Shown: in pieces, positions 1-8,060 of the stretch
Layout of the letters: each line of letters starts with the position of its first letter
Numbering within the stretch: position 1 is the first letter of the stretch
NCBI RefSeq assembly: GCF_000381765.1
Contig: NZ_KB907076.1
Location: 1-64,000 of the forward strand
Reading direction: 5' to 3'
DNA from: [Zimmermannella] faecalis ATCC 13722
GTDB taxonomy: Bacteria > Actinomycetota > Actinomycetes > Actinomycetales > Microbacteriaceae
Length of the DNA stretch: 64,000 nucleotides
Notes under the pieces: generated by a model
Databases searched by the model: none
What the model was told of the DNA's origin: nothing
Seen by the model: only the letters and a program-made list of their open reading frames with translations
Position numbers and translations under genes: made by a program

Positions 1-1
1 A

Positions 2-685
2 GCCACGCAGCACCGCAAAGAGGACGGATTCGAGGCGGATCTTCGCACCCTCGACCAGCACCGCGCCGATATTTTGACGGACACGCTCCTCACCGCGACC
101 GCGCAAACCATCCTCGACAGTGCAGCCGCGGGTGCCTCACGGGTGAAGGCGGTCATCAGCATCGTCACACCCGTCATGGCACTGCGCGACCAGGCCTTCA
201 GCGACGCGTTCCGACGCGGGGGCGGATCCGACACCTGCGAAGGCGTCGCCATGCTCAACGGGCTCCAGCCCATGAGCGCTAGCGAGGCACGCGAATGGGC
301 CGCCGACGGGGAGCTTGAGCGGATTTTGACGCACCCGATCAGCGGGCACGTCATCACGGCCGACACCTATGTGCCGCCCGCATCACTCCGCCGCTATTTG
401 CGGGCGCGCGACGTGACCTGCCGGTTCCCCGGCTGCCGCCGCCCCGCGTACCGGTGCGACCTGGATCACACGACCGCGTGGCAGCACGGCGGGAAGACGC
501 GCCCCGAGAACTGCGGACACCTGTGCGTCGCGCATCACACGCAGAAACACGAGCAACCCTGGCAGGTCCGCCACCTCGGCGGCGGGGTCCTCGAGTGGAT
601 CACGCCACTCGGGCGGGTCGTGGTCACCGTGCCGGAGCCACCGGGGCCGAGGTTTGTCGAGGTCCACGACCCACCACCCTTCTAA
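2..685 (+). CDS. DUF222-type HNH endonuclease domain protein (3' part, cut by window edge)
   Basis: The reading frame is open to the first base of the window, so this is the C-terminal 227 residues of a longer protein; its real start lies to the left. The internal TTG at 74 is not a convincing start. The C-terminal third carries an HNH nuclease motif: paired cysteines in CRFPGC (about 418-435), the DLDHT core with the first catalytic His (about 459-473), an Asn in RPENC, and LCVAHHTQKH (about 520-550). This order matches the DUF222/HNH proteins present in many near-identical copies in actinobacterial genomes. Their function is not established; mobile-element-associated nuclease roles have been suggested. 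The gene converges on deoA. The HNH assignment is secure; the biological role is not known. Confidence 0.85.
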   Translation, partial: ATQHRKEDGFEADLRTLDQHRADILTDTLLTATAQTILDSAAAGASRVKAVISIVTPVMALRDQAFSDAFRRGGGSDTCEGVAMLNGLQPMSASEAREWAADGELERILTHPISGHVITADTYVPPASLRRYLRARDVTCRFPGCRRPAYRCDLDHTTAWQHGGKTRPENCGHLCVAHHTQKHEQPWQVRHLGGGVLEWITPLGRVVVTVPEPPGPRFVEVHDPPPF

Positions 686-719
686 GGGCACCACCCGCCA
701 ACACCCGGTGGACGTGCCC
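686..719 (+). terminator. possible hairpin terminator after the HNH gene
   Basis: Directly after the stop codon, GGGCAC-CACC pairs with GGTG-GAC-GTGCCC (stem of about 10 bp with a 3-nt bulge). There is no T-tract, so intrinsic termination is uncertain. The rest of the space up to 856 shows nothing recognisable. Confidence 0.3.
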
Positions 720-856
720 CAGCACCCCAGCGCACCCAAGATTCACGCCCGCACACGCAGGCGACACCGCACCGGCACACTAGCCGAAGCGGTAGTCAGG
801 ATGCGCTGGGGTGGTAGCGCGCGTCGCGGAGCTGGGGTGCCGCCGCGTCGCGCCGC

Positions 857-2149
857 CTACCGCGCGTCACGGATGCGGTCGACGATGAGCGGGGCCGGCT
901 CGGGCGCCGCGTCGCCGAGGTCGAGGGCGCCATCGAGGGCCTCGAGTGCGCGATCGAAGCGGCTCGCGTCGTCGGTGTGCAGGGTGTACAGCAGGTCGCC
1001 ACGGCGCACGGTATCGCCGGGCTTCACGGCGAGGTCGATTCCGGCGGCGTGCACGACAGGGTCTTCCTTGCGGGCGCGTCCGGCGCCGAGGCGCCAGGCG
1101 GCGAGGCCGAAGTCGTAGGCATCCTGTCGGGTCACGACGCCGTCACGGTCGGCCCGCACCTCGTGCGACTCGCGCGGTTCGGGCAGCGTCGCGTCGGGGT
1201 CGCCGCCCTGTGCCTCGATGAAGCGACGCCACACATCCATCGCCTGGCCGTCTCGCAGGTGCGCGGCGACGTCGACGTCACGGATCCCGGCGAGGTCGAG
1301 CATCTCGGTCGCGAGCGCGACGGTGAGCTCGACGACGTCGGCTGGCCCGCCGCCGGCGAGCACCTCGACCGACTCGCGCACCTCGTTCGCGTTCCCGATC
1401 GTGAGGCCGAGGGGCGTGTTCATGTCGGTGAGCAGGGCCGAAACGTTCACGCCGGCATCGCTGCCGAGTCGCACCATGGTCTCGGCGAGTTCGCGTGCGC
1501 GCTCGGGATCGCGCATGAACGCGCCCGAGCCAAACTTCACGTCGAGCACGAGCGCTCCCGTGCCCTCGGCGATCTTCTTCGACATGATTGACGAGGCGAT
1601 AAGGGGAATCGCCTCGACGGTGCCGGTGATGTCGCGCAGCGCGTAGAGCTTCTTATCGGCAGGTGCGAGGTCGGCGCTCGCCGCGCAGACGACACCGCCG
1701 ACGTCCTCGAGCTGCCGCAACAGCTCCTCGTTCGTGAGCTCGGCCCGCCACCCGGCGATCGACTCGAGCTTGTCGAGGGTGCCGCCGGTGTGGCCGAGGC
1801 CGCGACCCGAAAGCTGGGGTACGGCGGCGCCGAACGAGGCGACGAGCGGCATGAGTGGCAGCGTGATCTTGTCGCCGACGCCACCCGTCGAGTGCTTGTC
1901 GGTCGTGGGCTTCGACAGCGACGAAAAGTCGAGCCGCTCCCCCGAGTCGATCATGGCGCGGGTGAGATCAAGAATCTCGCGCCGCTGCATGCCGTTGAGG
2001 AAGATGGCCATCGTCATCGCGGCCATCTGCTCATCACTGACAAACCCGTCGGTGTAGCGAGCGACGAGCCAGCGAATCTCGTCAGTCGTGAGCTCGCCGC
2101 GATCACGCTTGCGGCGAATCAGCTCGACGGCGTCAAAGGGCTCGGCCAT
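857..2149 (-). CDS. deoA: thymidine (pyrimidine-nucleoside) phosphorylase
   Basis: Cytoplasmic enzyme that splits thymidine or deoxyuridine with phosphate into the base and 2-deoxyribose-1-phosphate in nucleoside salvage. The 430-residue protein has the usual family length. The family signature SGRGLGHTGGTLDKLE lies at residues 114-129 and the phosphate-binding KHSTGGVGDK at 85-94. The order alpha-helical N domain, alpha/beta domain, C-terminal domain is intact. It is the last gene of a six-gene minus-strand operon, 20 bp after cytidine deaminase, and so downstream of the nucleoside importer. This context supports use of imported (deoxy)nucleosides: cytidine is deaminated to uridine, then phosphorolysed. 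Whether it is strictly thymidine-specific (DeoA) or a broader Pdp-type enzyme cannot be told from sequence alone. Confidence 0.95.
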   Translation of the reverse strand: MAEPFDAVELIRRKRDRGELTTDEIRWLVARYTDGFVSDEQMAAMTMAIFLNGMQRREILDLTRAMIDSGERLDFSSLSKPTTDKHSTGGVGDKITLPLMPLVASFGAAVPQLSGRGLGHTGGTLDKLESIAGWRAELTNEELLRQLEDVGGVVCAASADLAPADKKLYALRDITGTVEAIPLIASSIMSKKIAEGTGALVLDVKFGSGAFMRDPERARELAETMVRLGSDAGVNVSALLTDMNTPLGLTIGNANEVRESVEVLAGGGPADVVELTVALATEMLDLAGIRDVDVAAHLRDGQAMDVWRRFIEAQGGDPDATLPEPRESHEVRADRDGVVTRQDAYDFGLAAWRLGAGRARKEDPVVHAAGIDLAVKPGDTVRRGDLLYTLHTDDASRFDRALEALDGALDLGDAAPEPAPLIVDRIRDAR

Positions 2150-2169
2150 GGTTCGTCCTCTCTTCGCGA

Positions 2170-2601
2170 CTAGTCGTCGCGGTCGGCATACTCGGTGAGA
2201 TTGCGGGGCCCAAAGGCCATCGGCAAAATCCCCTCAATGTCGGTGATGCCACCGATCGTGTCGAACAGACACCCCGGCGCCGCAAACTCGTTGAGCAGCT
2301 GACGGCAGCGGCCGCACGGCATGAGCCGCTCGCCGCGGCCATCGCAGCAGGTGAAGGCGACGAGCTTGCCGCCGCCGGTGCGGGCGAGCTCCGAGACGAG
2401 GCCGCATTCGGCGCACAGCCCCACCCCGTAGCTCGCGTTCTCGACGTTGCAGCCGGTGACAATCCGCCCGTCGTCCACGAGGGCGGCGGCGCCCACCGGA
2501 AACTCCGAGTACGGCACATACGCGTGCGCCTGCGCCTCGAGCGCGGCAGCCCGCAGGGTCTCCCAGTCGACGTCGACGACGGCGCGCATCCGATCGTTCA
2601 C
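2170..2601 (-). CDS. cdd: cytidine deaminase
   Basis: Deaminates cytidine and deoxycytidine to uridine and deoxyuridine in pyrimidine salvage. At 143 residues it is the short, tetrameric-type Cdd. The zinc site is complete: Cys63-Ala-Glu65 (Glu65 as proton shuttle) and Pro95-Cys96-x-x-Cys99. The substrate-binding NVENASYG segment is at 52-59. An ATG at residue 5 is an alternative start. It begins 2 bp after the stop of the ABC permease and is followed by deoA, so transporter, deaminase and phosphorylase are very probably translated from one transcript. Confidence 0.95.
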   Translation of the reverse strand: MNDRMRAVVDVDWETLRAAALEAQAHAYVPYSEFPVGAAALVDDGRIVTGCNVENASYGVGLCAECGLVSELARTGGGKLVAFTCCDGRGERLMPCGRCRQLLNEFAAPGCLFDTIGGITDIEGILPMAFGPRNLTEYADRDD

Positions 2602-2603
2602 GC

Positions 2604-3899
2604 CTACCGCCCGGCCTTGATGTAGGGCTTACCGCTCGCGGCGGGCGCGCGCGACTGGCCGACGAACCCGACGACGGCAAGCACCGTGACGATGTACGGC
2701 ACCATGGCGAGCAACTCGGTCGGCAGGTCGGCACCGACCTGCGAGGCGAGCGTGCGGAAGTTCGACGCGAAGCCAAACAGAATCGCGGCGAGCGTCGCAT
2801 ACACGGGGTGCCAGCGGCCGAAGATCAGCGCCGCGAGGGCGATGTATCCCTGACCACTCGTGACTTCCGAGCCGAACGCGCCGACGAGCCCGAGCGTGTA
2901 GTACGAGCCACCGAAGCCGGCGATCGCGCCCGAGAGCAGCACGTTGCGCCAGCGGGTCGCGTTGACGTTGATGCCGACGGTGTCGGCAGCCTTCGGATGC
3001 TCACCCACGGCGCGGGTGCGAATGCCCCACTTCGAGTTGAACAGCAGCACGACCATGAGCGGCACGAGCAGGAACAGCCCGTACACGACGATCGTGTTCG
3101 AGAACAGCAGCGGCCCGAGCACGGGAATCTCGCTGAGGCCCGGAATCGACCACACGGGGTAGCGGTCGGGGCTGTTGTACTTCGCCGAGTCGCTCGACAT
3201 GAGGCCCGAGTAAAGGAAGTCGGTGAGGCCGAGCACGATCATGTTGATCACGACACCGACAACGACCTGCTCCACCCAGTACGTGATCGCGAACAGGGCG
3301 AGGATGCACGAGATGAGCACGCCCGCGACCATCGCGGCGATGAGGCCTGCGACCCAGCTCCCGGTGAGGCTCGAGACGAGCGCCGACGCGAACGCGCCCG
3401 AGAGCAACTGGCCCTCGATCGCGATGTTCACGACGCCGGAACGCTCCGACACGAGGCCCGCCATCGAACCGAACACGATCGGAGTCGAAAGCGCGAGGGT
3501 ACCGGTGAGCAGCCAGGCGAGCGGCACGTTGGCGCCCGCGCCGACCCAGATGATGAGGGCGACTACCCAGAGCGCGGCGAACACTGCGGTGATCCACATC
3601 GGCACCGGTTTGCGGTCGAGCGCGCGCTTCAGCGCGAAACCGGCGAGCGCAAACATGAGCACCGTGAGCACGAGGTTCGCGGGCATGGTCGGCACCGAAA
3701 TGGGGTCGAGCTGAATCGAGCCACCGCGGTTGCTCACGTCGATGCGGGTCGTCTCACCGACGACCGTGAACACGAACGCGAACAGCGAGACGAGCGCGAA
3801 CGCGCCGAGCAGGATGGGCGTCTTGAGTTTGCGAGGCGCGAGCACGTCGCCCTCGGGGGCGGGCGTCTGTGCGGCCCGCGTGGTCTGATCGGTCGTCAT
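2604..3899 (-). CDS. nucleoside ABC transporter permease (YufQ/BmpC-type)
   Basis: Inner-membrane permease of the BmpA-type (Cut2-like) nucleoside importer. The 431-residue protein has about ten hydrophobic segments and the branched-chain/ribose permease-family core, including VFGSMAGLVSERSGVVNIAIEG, the conserved SGVVNIAIEG loop found in YufQ/NupP-type proteins (about 143-164). It pairs with the permease at 3902-5173, ATPase at 5163-6668 and lipoprotein receptor at 6800-7900. It lies 2 bp from both neighbours in the operon. The N-terminal 30 residues are polar and probably cytoplasmic. Substrate (purine versus pyrimidine nucleosides) is inferred from the downstream cdd and deoA. Confidence 0.9.
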   Translation of the reverse strand: MTTDQTTRAAQTPAPEGDVLAPRKLKTPILLGAFALVSLFAFVFTVVGETTRIDVSNRGGSIQLDPISVPTMPANLVLTVLMFALAGFALKRALDRKPVPMWITAVFAALWVVALIIWVGAGANVPLAWLLTGTLALSTPIVFGSMAGLVSERSGVVNIAIEGQLLSGAFASALVSSLTGSWVAGLIAAMVAGVLISCILALFAITYWVEQVVVGVVINMIVLGLTDFLYSGLMSSDSAKYNSPDRYPVWSIPGLSEIPVLGPLLFSNTIVVYGLFLLVPLMVVLLFNSKWGIRTRAVGEHPKAADTVGINVNATRWRNVLLSGAIAGFGGSYYTLGLVGAFGSEVTSGQGYIALAALIFGRWHPVYATLAAILFGFASNFRTLASQVGADLPTELLAMVPYIVTVLAVVGFVGQSRAPAASGKPYIKAGR

Positions 3900-3901
3900 G
3901 A

Positions 3902-5173
3902 TTACGCCTCCGAAGCCTGCTTGCGCGCCGACACCCGGTCGGCGAGACGAATACCCGTGGGTTTCGGCAGGAAGCCGAGGAACCGCGGCGCTGCGACGAA
4001 CAGCACGATGAGGCCCTGAATCACGGGAATGATGTCCTTCGGGATTCCGGCCGACACCTCCATCGAGACCGCACCGGCCTTGAGCGCGCCGAACAGGAGC
4101 GCCGCGAACACGATGCCGACGGGGTTGTTGCCACCGAGCAGCGCGACCGTGATCGCGTCGAAGCCGATGCCCGCATCCACCGACGGCTCGATGCCGGTCG
4201 GGTGCACCTCAAGCGTCTGGGTCGCGGCCGCGAGACCGATGAACCCTCCCGAGAGCGCCATCGTGAGCATCGTCACGAGCTTCACGTTGATGCCGGCGGT
4301 CTTCGCCGCGTTCGGGTTGATGCCCACCGCGCGAATCTGGAAGCCGATGGTCGAGCGCTCCATGATCCACCAGTACGCGATCGCCGCGATGATGACGAGG
4401 ATGATGCCGGTGCCGAACGACCCGAGCTCGGGCAGGCGGGCGCTCTCGGCGATCGCCTTGCTCTTCGCGTAGCCGGGCGCGTTCTCGGCCTGGAACGGCT
4501 GCTGCTTGAGCATGAACGTGATGCCCCAGAACGCGATCCAGTTGAACATGATCGTGAGGATCACCTCGTGCGCGCCGGTCTGTGCCTTCAGCCAACCGAC
4601 GATGCCGGCCCAGAGGCTCGCGCCGAGGACCGCGACGATGATCGCGAGCAGCAGGTGCAGGCCAACCGGCAGCTGCCAGTTCGAGCCGACGTAGGCGGCG
4701 AAGAACGCGCCGACGAGCAGCTGACCCTGACCACCAATGTTGAAGAGGCCGGCGCGGAAACCGATGCCGAGGCCGAGACCGGCGGCGATGAGCGGGGTCG
4801 CCCACTGCAGCGTCGTCAGCAGCGGCAGGAAGCCGCGCTTCTCGTTGTAGATCGAGCCGCCGACGAGCGCCTGCACTGCGTCGCCGATGAGGTTTCCGGC
4901 GGCGCGGAAGAAGTCCTGCGGCGCCGCGAACACGTAGCCGAGGGTGCCCTGCACGTCGGGGTTCGTGAAGATCGCGATGAGCAGACCGATGAAGAGCGCG
5001 ATGACGATCGCGACGATCGAGCGCACGATACTGCCGCCGAAGACGTCGCGAAGAATGCCGCGCCACGGCTCGTCCGCGAGCGCGTTCGTCGAGCCCGTGC
5101 GGATCTTGTCGGTGGGCAACTTGTCGACGGGCGGCTGGTCGACGTCGGGAGTGAGTTTCGCGTCATTCGCCAT
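3902..5173 (-). CDS. nucleoside ABC transporter permease (YufP-type)
   Basis: Second membrane subunit of the nucleoside importer, 423 residues. The first 45 residues are polar, followed by about nine hydrophobic segments. The family hallmark GFRAGLFNIGGQGQLLVGA is around residues 137-155, and EVILTIMFNWIAF follows. The start overlaps the end of the ATPase gene by 11 bp and the stop is 2 bp before the next permease, a sign of translational coupling and fixed stoichiometry. It is homologous to, but clearly distinct from, the permease at 2604-3899: this subfamily has a longer periplasmic loop and different termini. Confidence 0.9.
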   Translation of the reverse strand: MANDAKLTPDVDQPPVDKLPTDKIRTGSTNALADEPWRGILRDVFGGSIVRSIVAIVIALFIGLLIAIFTNPDVQGTLGYVFAAPQDFFRAAGNLIGDAVQALVGGSIYNEKRGFLPLLTTLQWATPLIAAGLGLGIGFRAGLFNIGGQGQLLVGAFFAAYVGSNWQLPVGLHLLLAIIVAVLGASLWAGIVGWLKAQTGAHEVILTIMFNWIAFWGITFMLKQQPFQAENAPGYAKSKAIAESARLPELGSFGTGIILVIIAAIAYWWIMERSTIGFQIRAVGINPNAAKTAGINVKLVTMLTMALSGGFIGLAAATQTLEVHPTGIEPSVDAGIGFDAITVALLGGNNPVGIVFAALLFGALKAGAVSMEVSAGIPKDIIPVIQGLIVLFVAAPRFLGFLPKPTGIRLADRVSARKQASEA

Positions 5174-6668
5174 GCGGGATACCTGCCATCATCTGTCCGA
5201 GGGTTTCGCGCGAGGTGGTCGGCGGCACGATACCCATCGAGCGGCCGTCGTACATCACCATGATCTTGTCGGCGAGCTGCACGACCTCGTCGAGCTCGGT
5301 CGACACGATGAGCACGGGGATGCCCGCGTCGCGCGTCGCAACAATCTGGTCGTGCACGAACTCGATCGAGCCGACGTCGAGGCCGCGGGTGGGCTGCGAG
5401 GCGATGAACAGCTTCAGCTTGCGCCCGAGCTCGCGCGCGAGCACGACCTTCTGCTGGTTACCGCCGGAGAGGCGGCCCACGGCCGTCTCGGTCGAGGGGG
5501 TGCGCACGTCGAACTGCTCGACCTTCGTCTCGGCGTTCTCGTGAATCGCGGCGAGATCGAGGGCGATGCCGCGCGAGAACGGGGCGCGGTCGAACATGTC
5601 GAGCACGAGGTTCTCGGCGATCGTGAAGTCGCCGACGATGCCGTCGACGGTGCGGTCTTCGGGCACAAACCCGACACCGCTGTCGAGCGCCTGCTTCACG
5701 CTGAGCCCGAGAAGTTCCTTGCCGTTGAGCTCGATCGACCCGGCCGTCTTCGGCTGCAGGCCGATGATCGCCTCGGTGAGCTCGGTCTGGCCGTTGCCCT
5801 GCACGCCCGCGACCACGAGGATCTCGCCCTCGTTGATCTCGAAGCTGAGGTTGTCGACGAACCGCTGCCCACTCTCCCCGAACACGGTGAGGTCGCGCAC
5901 AGCGAACGACGCCTTGCCGAGCTTCGGCGCATCCTTCTTCACGGTGAGCGACACGTCGTGGCCAACCATGAGCGCCGCGAGCTCCTCGTTCGAGGCGGTC
6001 GGTTCGGCGGTGCCGACGACCTTGCCGCGGCGAATGACCGTGATGCGGTCGCTCACGTGGCGCACCTCGCGAAGCTTGTGCGAGATGAAGACGATCGACT
6101 TGCCCTCTTTTCGCAGCTCATCCATGATGCGCATGAGCTCGTCGGTCTCCTGCGGCGTGAGCACGGCGGTCGGCTCGTCAAGCACGAGCACCTTCGCCTC
6201 CTGCGACAGCGCCTTGATGATCTCGACGCGCTGCTGCTGGCCCACCGACAGGTCTTCGACGACCGAGTCGGGGTCGATGTGGAACCCGAACCGCTCCGAA
6301 ATCTCGGTGACGCGCTGGCGCGCCGCCGCGAGGTCGAGGATGCCCGCGCCCTTCGTCGGCTCGTGGCCGAGAATCAGGTTCTCGGCGACCGTGAACACGG
6401 GAATCAGCATGAAGTGCTGGTGCACCATGCCGATGCCGGCGCGCATCGCGTCGCCCGGGCCCTGGAAGTTCTGCACCTTGCCGTCGAGGAGGATTTCGCC
6501 CTCTTCGGGAAGGTAGAGCCCGTAGAGCACGTTCATCAGCGTGGACTTTCCCGCGCCGTTCTCGCCGAGCAGGGCGTGGATTTCGCCGGCCTCAACGGTG
6601 AGGTCGATCTTGTCGTTCGCGGTGAAGGCGCCGAAGCGCTTCGTGATGCCGCGGAGTTCGAGTTTCAT
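5163..6668 (-). CDS. nucleoside ABC transporter ATPase with two nucleotide-binding domains (YufO-type)
   Basis: Drives the nucleoside importer. At 501 residues it holds two NBDs in tandem, as in the ribose/BMP transporter family. The first is canonical: Walker A GENGAGKS (35-42), signature LSVGQQQR (about 139-146), Walker B VLVLDEPTAVL. The second has a degenerate Walker A (GVQGNGQTEL), an intact signature LSGGNQQK and a Walker B region with Gln where the catalytic Glu is expected (ASQPTRGLD). One active and one degenerate site is usual for this family, so I do not read it as damage. It is separated from the receptor gene by 131 bp containing a hairpin. Confidence 0.93.
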   Translation of the reverse strand: MKLELRGITKRFGAFTANDKIDLTVEAGEIHALLGENGAGKSTLMNVLYGLYLPEEGEILLDGKVQNFQGPGDAMRAGIGMVHQHFMLIPVFTVAENLILGHEPTKGAGILDLAAARQRVTEISERFGFHIDPDSVVEDLSVGQQQRVEIIKALSQEAKVLVLDEPTAVLTPQETDELMRIMDELRKEGKSIVFISHKLREVRHVSDRITVIRRGKVVGTAEPTASNEELAALMVGHDVSLTVKKDAPKLGKASFAVRDLTVFGESGQRFVDNLSFEINEGEILVVAGVQGNGQTELTEAIIGLQPKTAGSIELNGKELLGLSVKQALDSGVGFVPEDRTVDGIVGDFTIAENLVLDMFDRAPFSRGIALDLAAIHENAETKVEQFDVRTPSTETAVGRLSGGNQQKVVLARELGRKLKLFIASQPTRGLDVGSIEFVHDQIVATRDAGIPVLIVSTELDEVVQLADKIMVMYDGRSMGIVPPTTSRETLGQMMAGIPHGE

Positions 6669-6749
6669 ACGAGTCGGTCTCCAACCGGACTTGGACGTTC
6701 TGCGGGAAGCCTACCGGGGTCGGTGAGCGGCCCTCGAGGATGACGTGAA

Positions 6750-6790
6750 TCGAGCCCGGCCAAGCAAGCGTGCTGCTGGGCCGGGCTCGA
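6750..6790 (-). terminator. attenuator-like hairpin between receptor gene and ATPase gene
   Basis: TCGAGCCCGGCC at 6750-6761 is perfectly complementary to GGCCGGGCTCGA at 6779-6790 (12-bp GC-rich stem, 17-nt loop). It lies just after the receptor stop codon on the transcribed strand and has no long U-run. Probably a partial terminator or 3' stabiliser giving more receptor than membrane subunits; this is inference. Confidence 0.55.
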
Positions 6791-6799
6791 ATCAGTCGG

Positions 6800-7900
6800 T
6801 TACTCCGAAACCTTGGGCGACGAAGGCGACTCGACCTCGATCGAGCCGTCGATGATGCCCTGCTTGATCTCCTCAAGCTCGTCGGTCATGCCCTCGGGCA
6901 GCTGCGACTCGAAGTCGCCGAAGTCCGAGATGCCGACGCCGCCGTTCTCGAGCGTGCCGGTGTAGACGCCGCCACCCTCGAACTCACCGTTCACGGCGCT
7001 CTCGATTGCCTCGAACACGGTGACGTCGAGGCCCTTCTCGATCGACACGAAGATGATGTCGGCGTAGTCGGGCTCGGCCGCGCGAAGGTCGCTGTCGACA
7101 CCGAGCAGCACCGCGTTGTCGCCGTCGGCGCGGATCGCCTCAGCGGCGCCCTGGTAGAGCGGGCCACCAACGGGCAGAATCACGTCGGCGCCCTGCGCGA
7201 GGAAGCCCTCGGTGATCTGGTTCGCCTTCGTCTGGTCGGTGAAGTTACCGACAAACTCGCCGTTCTGGCTGTCGACATCCCAGCCGATGACCTCGACGTC
7301 GGCGTCCTTCTGCTCGTTGTAGTACTCGACACCGTCAGCGAAGCCGTCCATGAAGATCGTCACCGAAGGAATCTGGCTACCGCCGAAGGTCGCAACCTTG
7401 CCCGACTCGCTCTGGCCGGCCGACGCGTATCCGGCGAGGAACGCGGCCTGCGCCGTGTCGTAGTTCATCTGCAGCAGGTTCGGGGCGTCGAGGTAGTCGA
7501 CGTCGACGATCGCGAAGTGCGTGTCGGGGTTTGCGTCGGCCGCGGCCTGCGTCGCGTCGGCGAGCATGAAGCCGACGGGCACGATGATGTCGCAGCCCTT
7601 CTGCACCATGGCGTCGAGGTTCGGCTGGAAGTCGTCGGGCGAGCTCGACTGCGCCTCAGCTGTCTCCACGCCGAGCTCCTCAGCCGCCTGCACGAGGCCG
7701 TCGTGCGCGAGCTGGTTGAACGAGCGGTCGTCAAAGCCACCCTCGTCCGAGACCATGCAGGCGAGGAAGTCGCTGTTGTCGCCACCAGCGCCACCCGTTG
7801 CGCCGGTCTCTGCCGGCGGCTCACCACACGCGGCAAGCGCGAGCATGCTGATTGACGCGACGCTGAGCGCCCCGAACACCTTCTTGCGAGACATACCCAT
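6800..7900 (-). CDS. BMP-family nucleoside-binding lipoprotein
   Basis: Extracellular, lipid-anchored receptor of the ABC importer encoded downstream. The 366-residue precursor begins with a typical lipoprotein signal: MGMSRKK, a hydrophobic run, and the lipobox L22-A-A-C25, followed by a Gly/Ala-rich linker. The BMP (basic membrane protein/PnrA) fold is recognisable from FDDRSFNQLAHDGL, DIIVPVGFMLADAT and KVATFGGSQIPSVTIFMDGF. It is the first gene of the operon. A strong ribosome site (GAGGAGAA) precedes the ATG, and the 160 bp upstream, up to the end of the mannose-1-phosphate guanylyltransferase gene, must hold the operon promoter. That leader contains a small palindrome CCGCAGCTGTGCGG at 7920-7933 of unknown meaning. 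Confidence 0.93.
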   Translation of the reverse strand: MGMSRKKVFGALSVASISMLALAACGEPPAETGATGGAGGDNSDFLACMVSDEGGFDDRSFNQLAHDGLVQAAEELGVETAEAQSSSPDDFQPNLDAMVQKGCDIIVPVGFMLADATQAAADANPDTHFAIVDVDYLDAPNLLQMNYDTAQAAFLAGYASAGQSESGKVATFGGSQIPSVTIFMDGFADGVEYYNEQKDADVEVIGWDVDSQNGEFVGNFTDQTKANQITEGFLAQGADVILPVGGPLYQGAAEAIRADGDNAVLLGVDSDLRAAEPDYADIIFVSIEKGLDVTVFEAIESAVNGEFEGGGVYTGTLENGGVGISDFGDFESQLPEGMTDELEEIKQGIIDGSIEVESPSSPKVSE

Positions 7901-8060
7901 TGGTTCTCCTCAGGTCACTCCGCAGCTGTGCGGAAAGTTCACATTGGAGTTGAGTCTATGTGGAATTTACTTTCAGCCGGGCGCGGTAGTGTGCCGCGCC
8001 CTAACGATTTGGCTACGACCGTCGCCTCGGCATGTGTCTCGCCTACAAGCCGGGCCCCGG

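Noticed and set aside
5163-6668. Degenerate second ATP site of the nucleoside ATPase considered as damage
   Set aside because: Loss of the canonical Walker A and catalytic Glu in the second NBD is normal in the ribose/BMP transporter family.
4944-6743. Long plus-strand open frame opposite the nucleoside ATPase
   Set aside because: Composition is rich in His, Arg, Asp and Leu in the manner of antisense shadows, and the minus strand carries a complete ABC ATPase.
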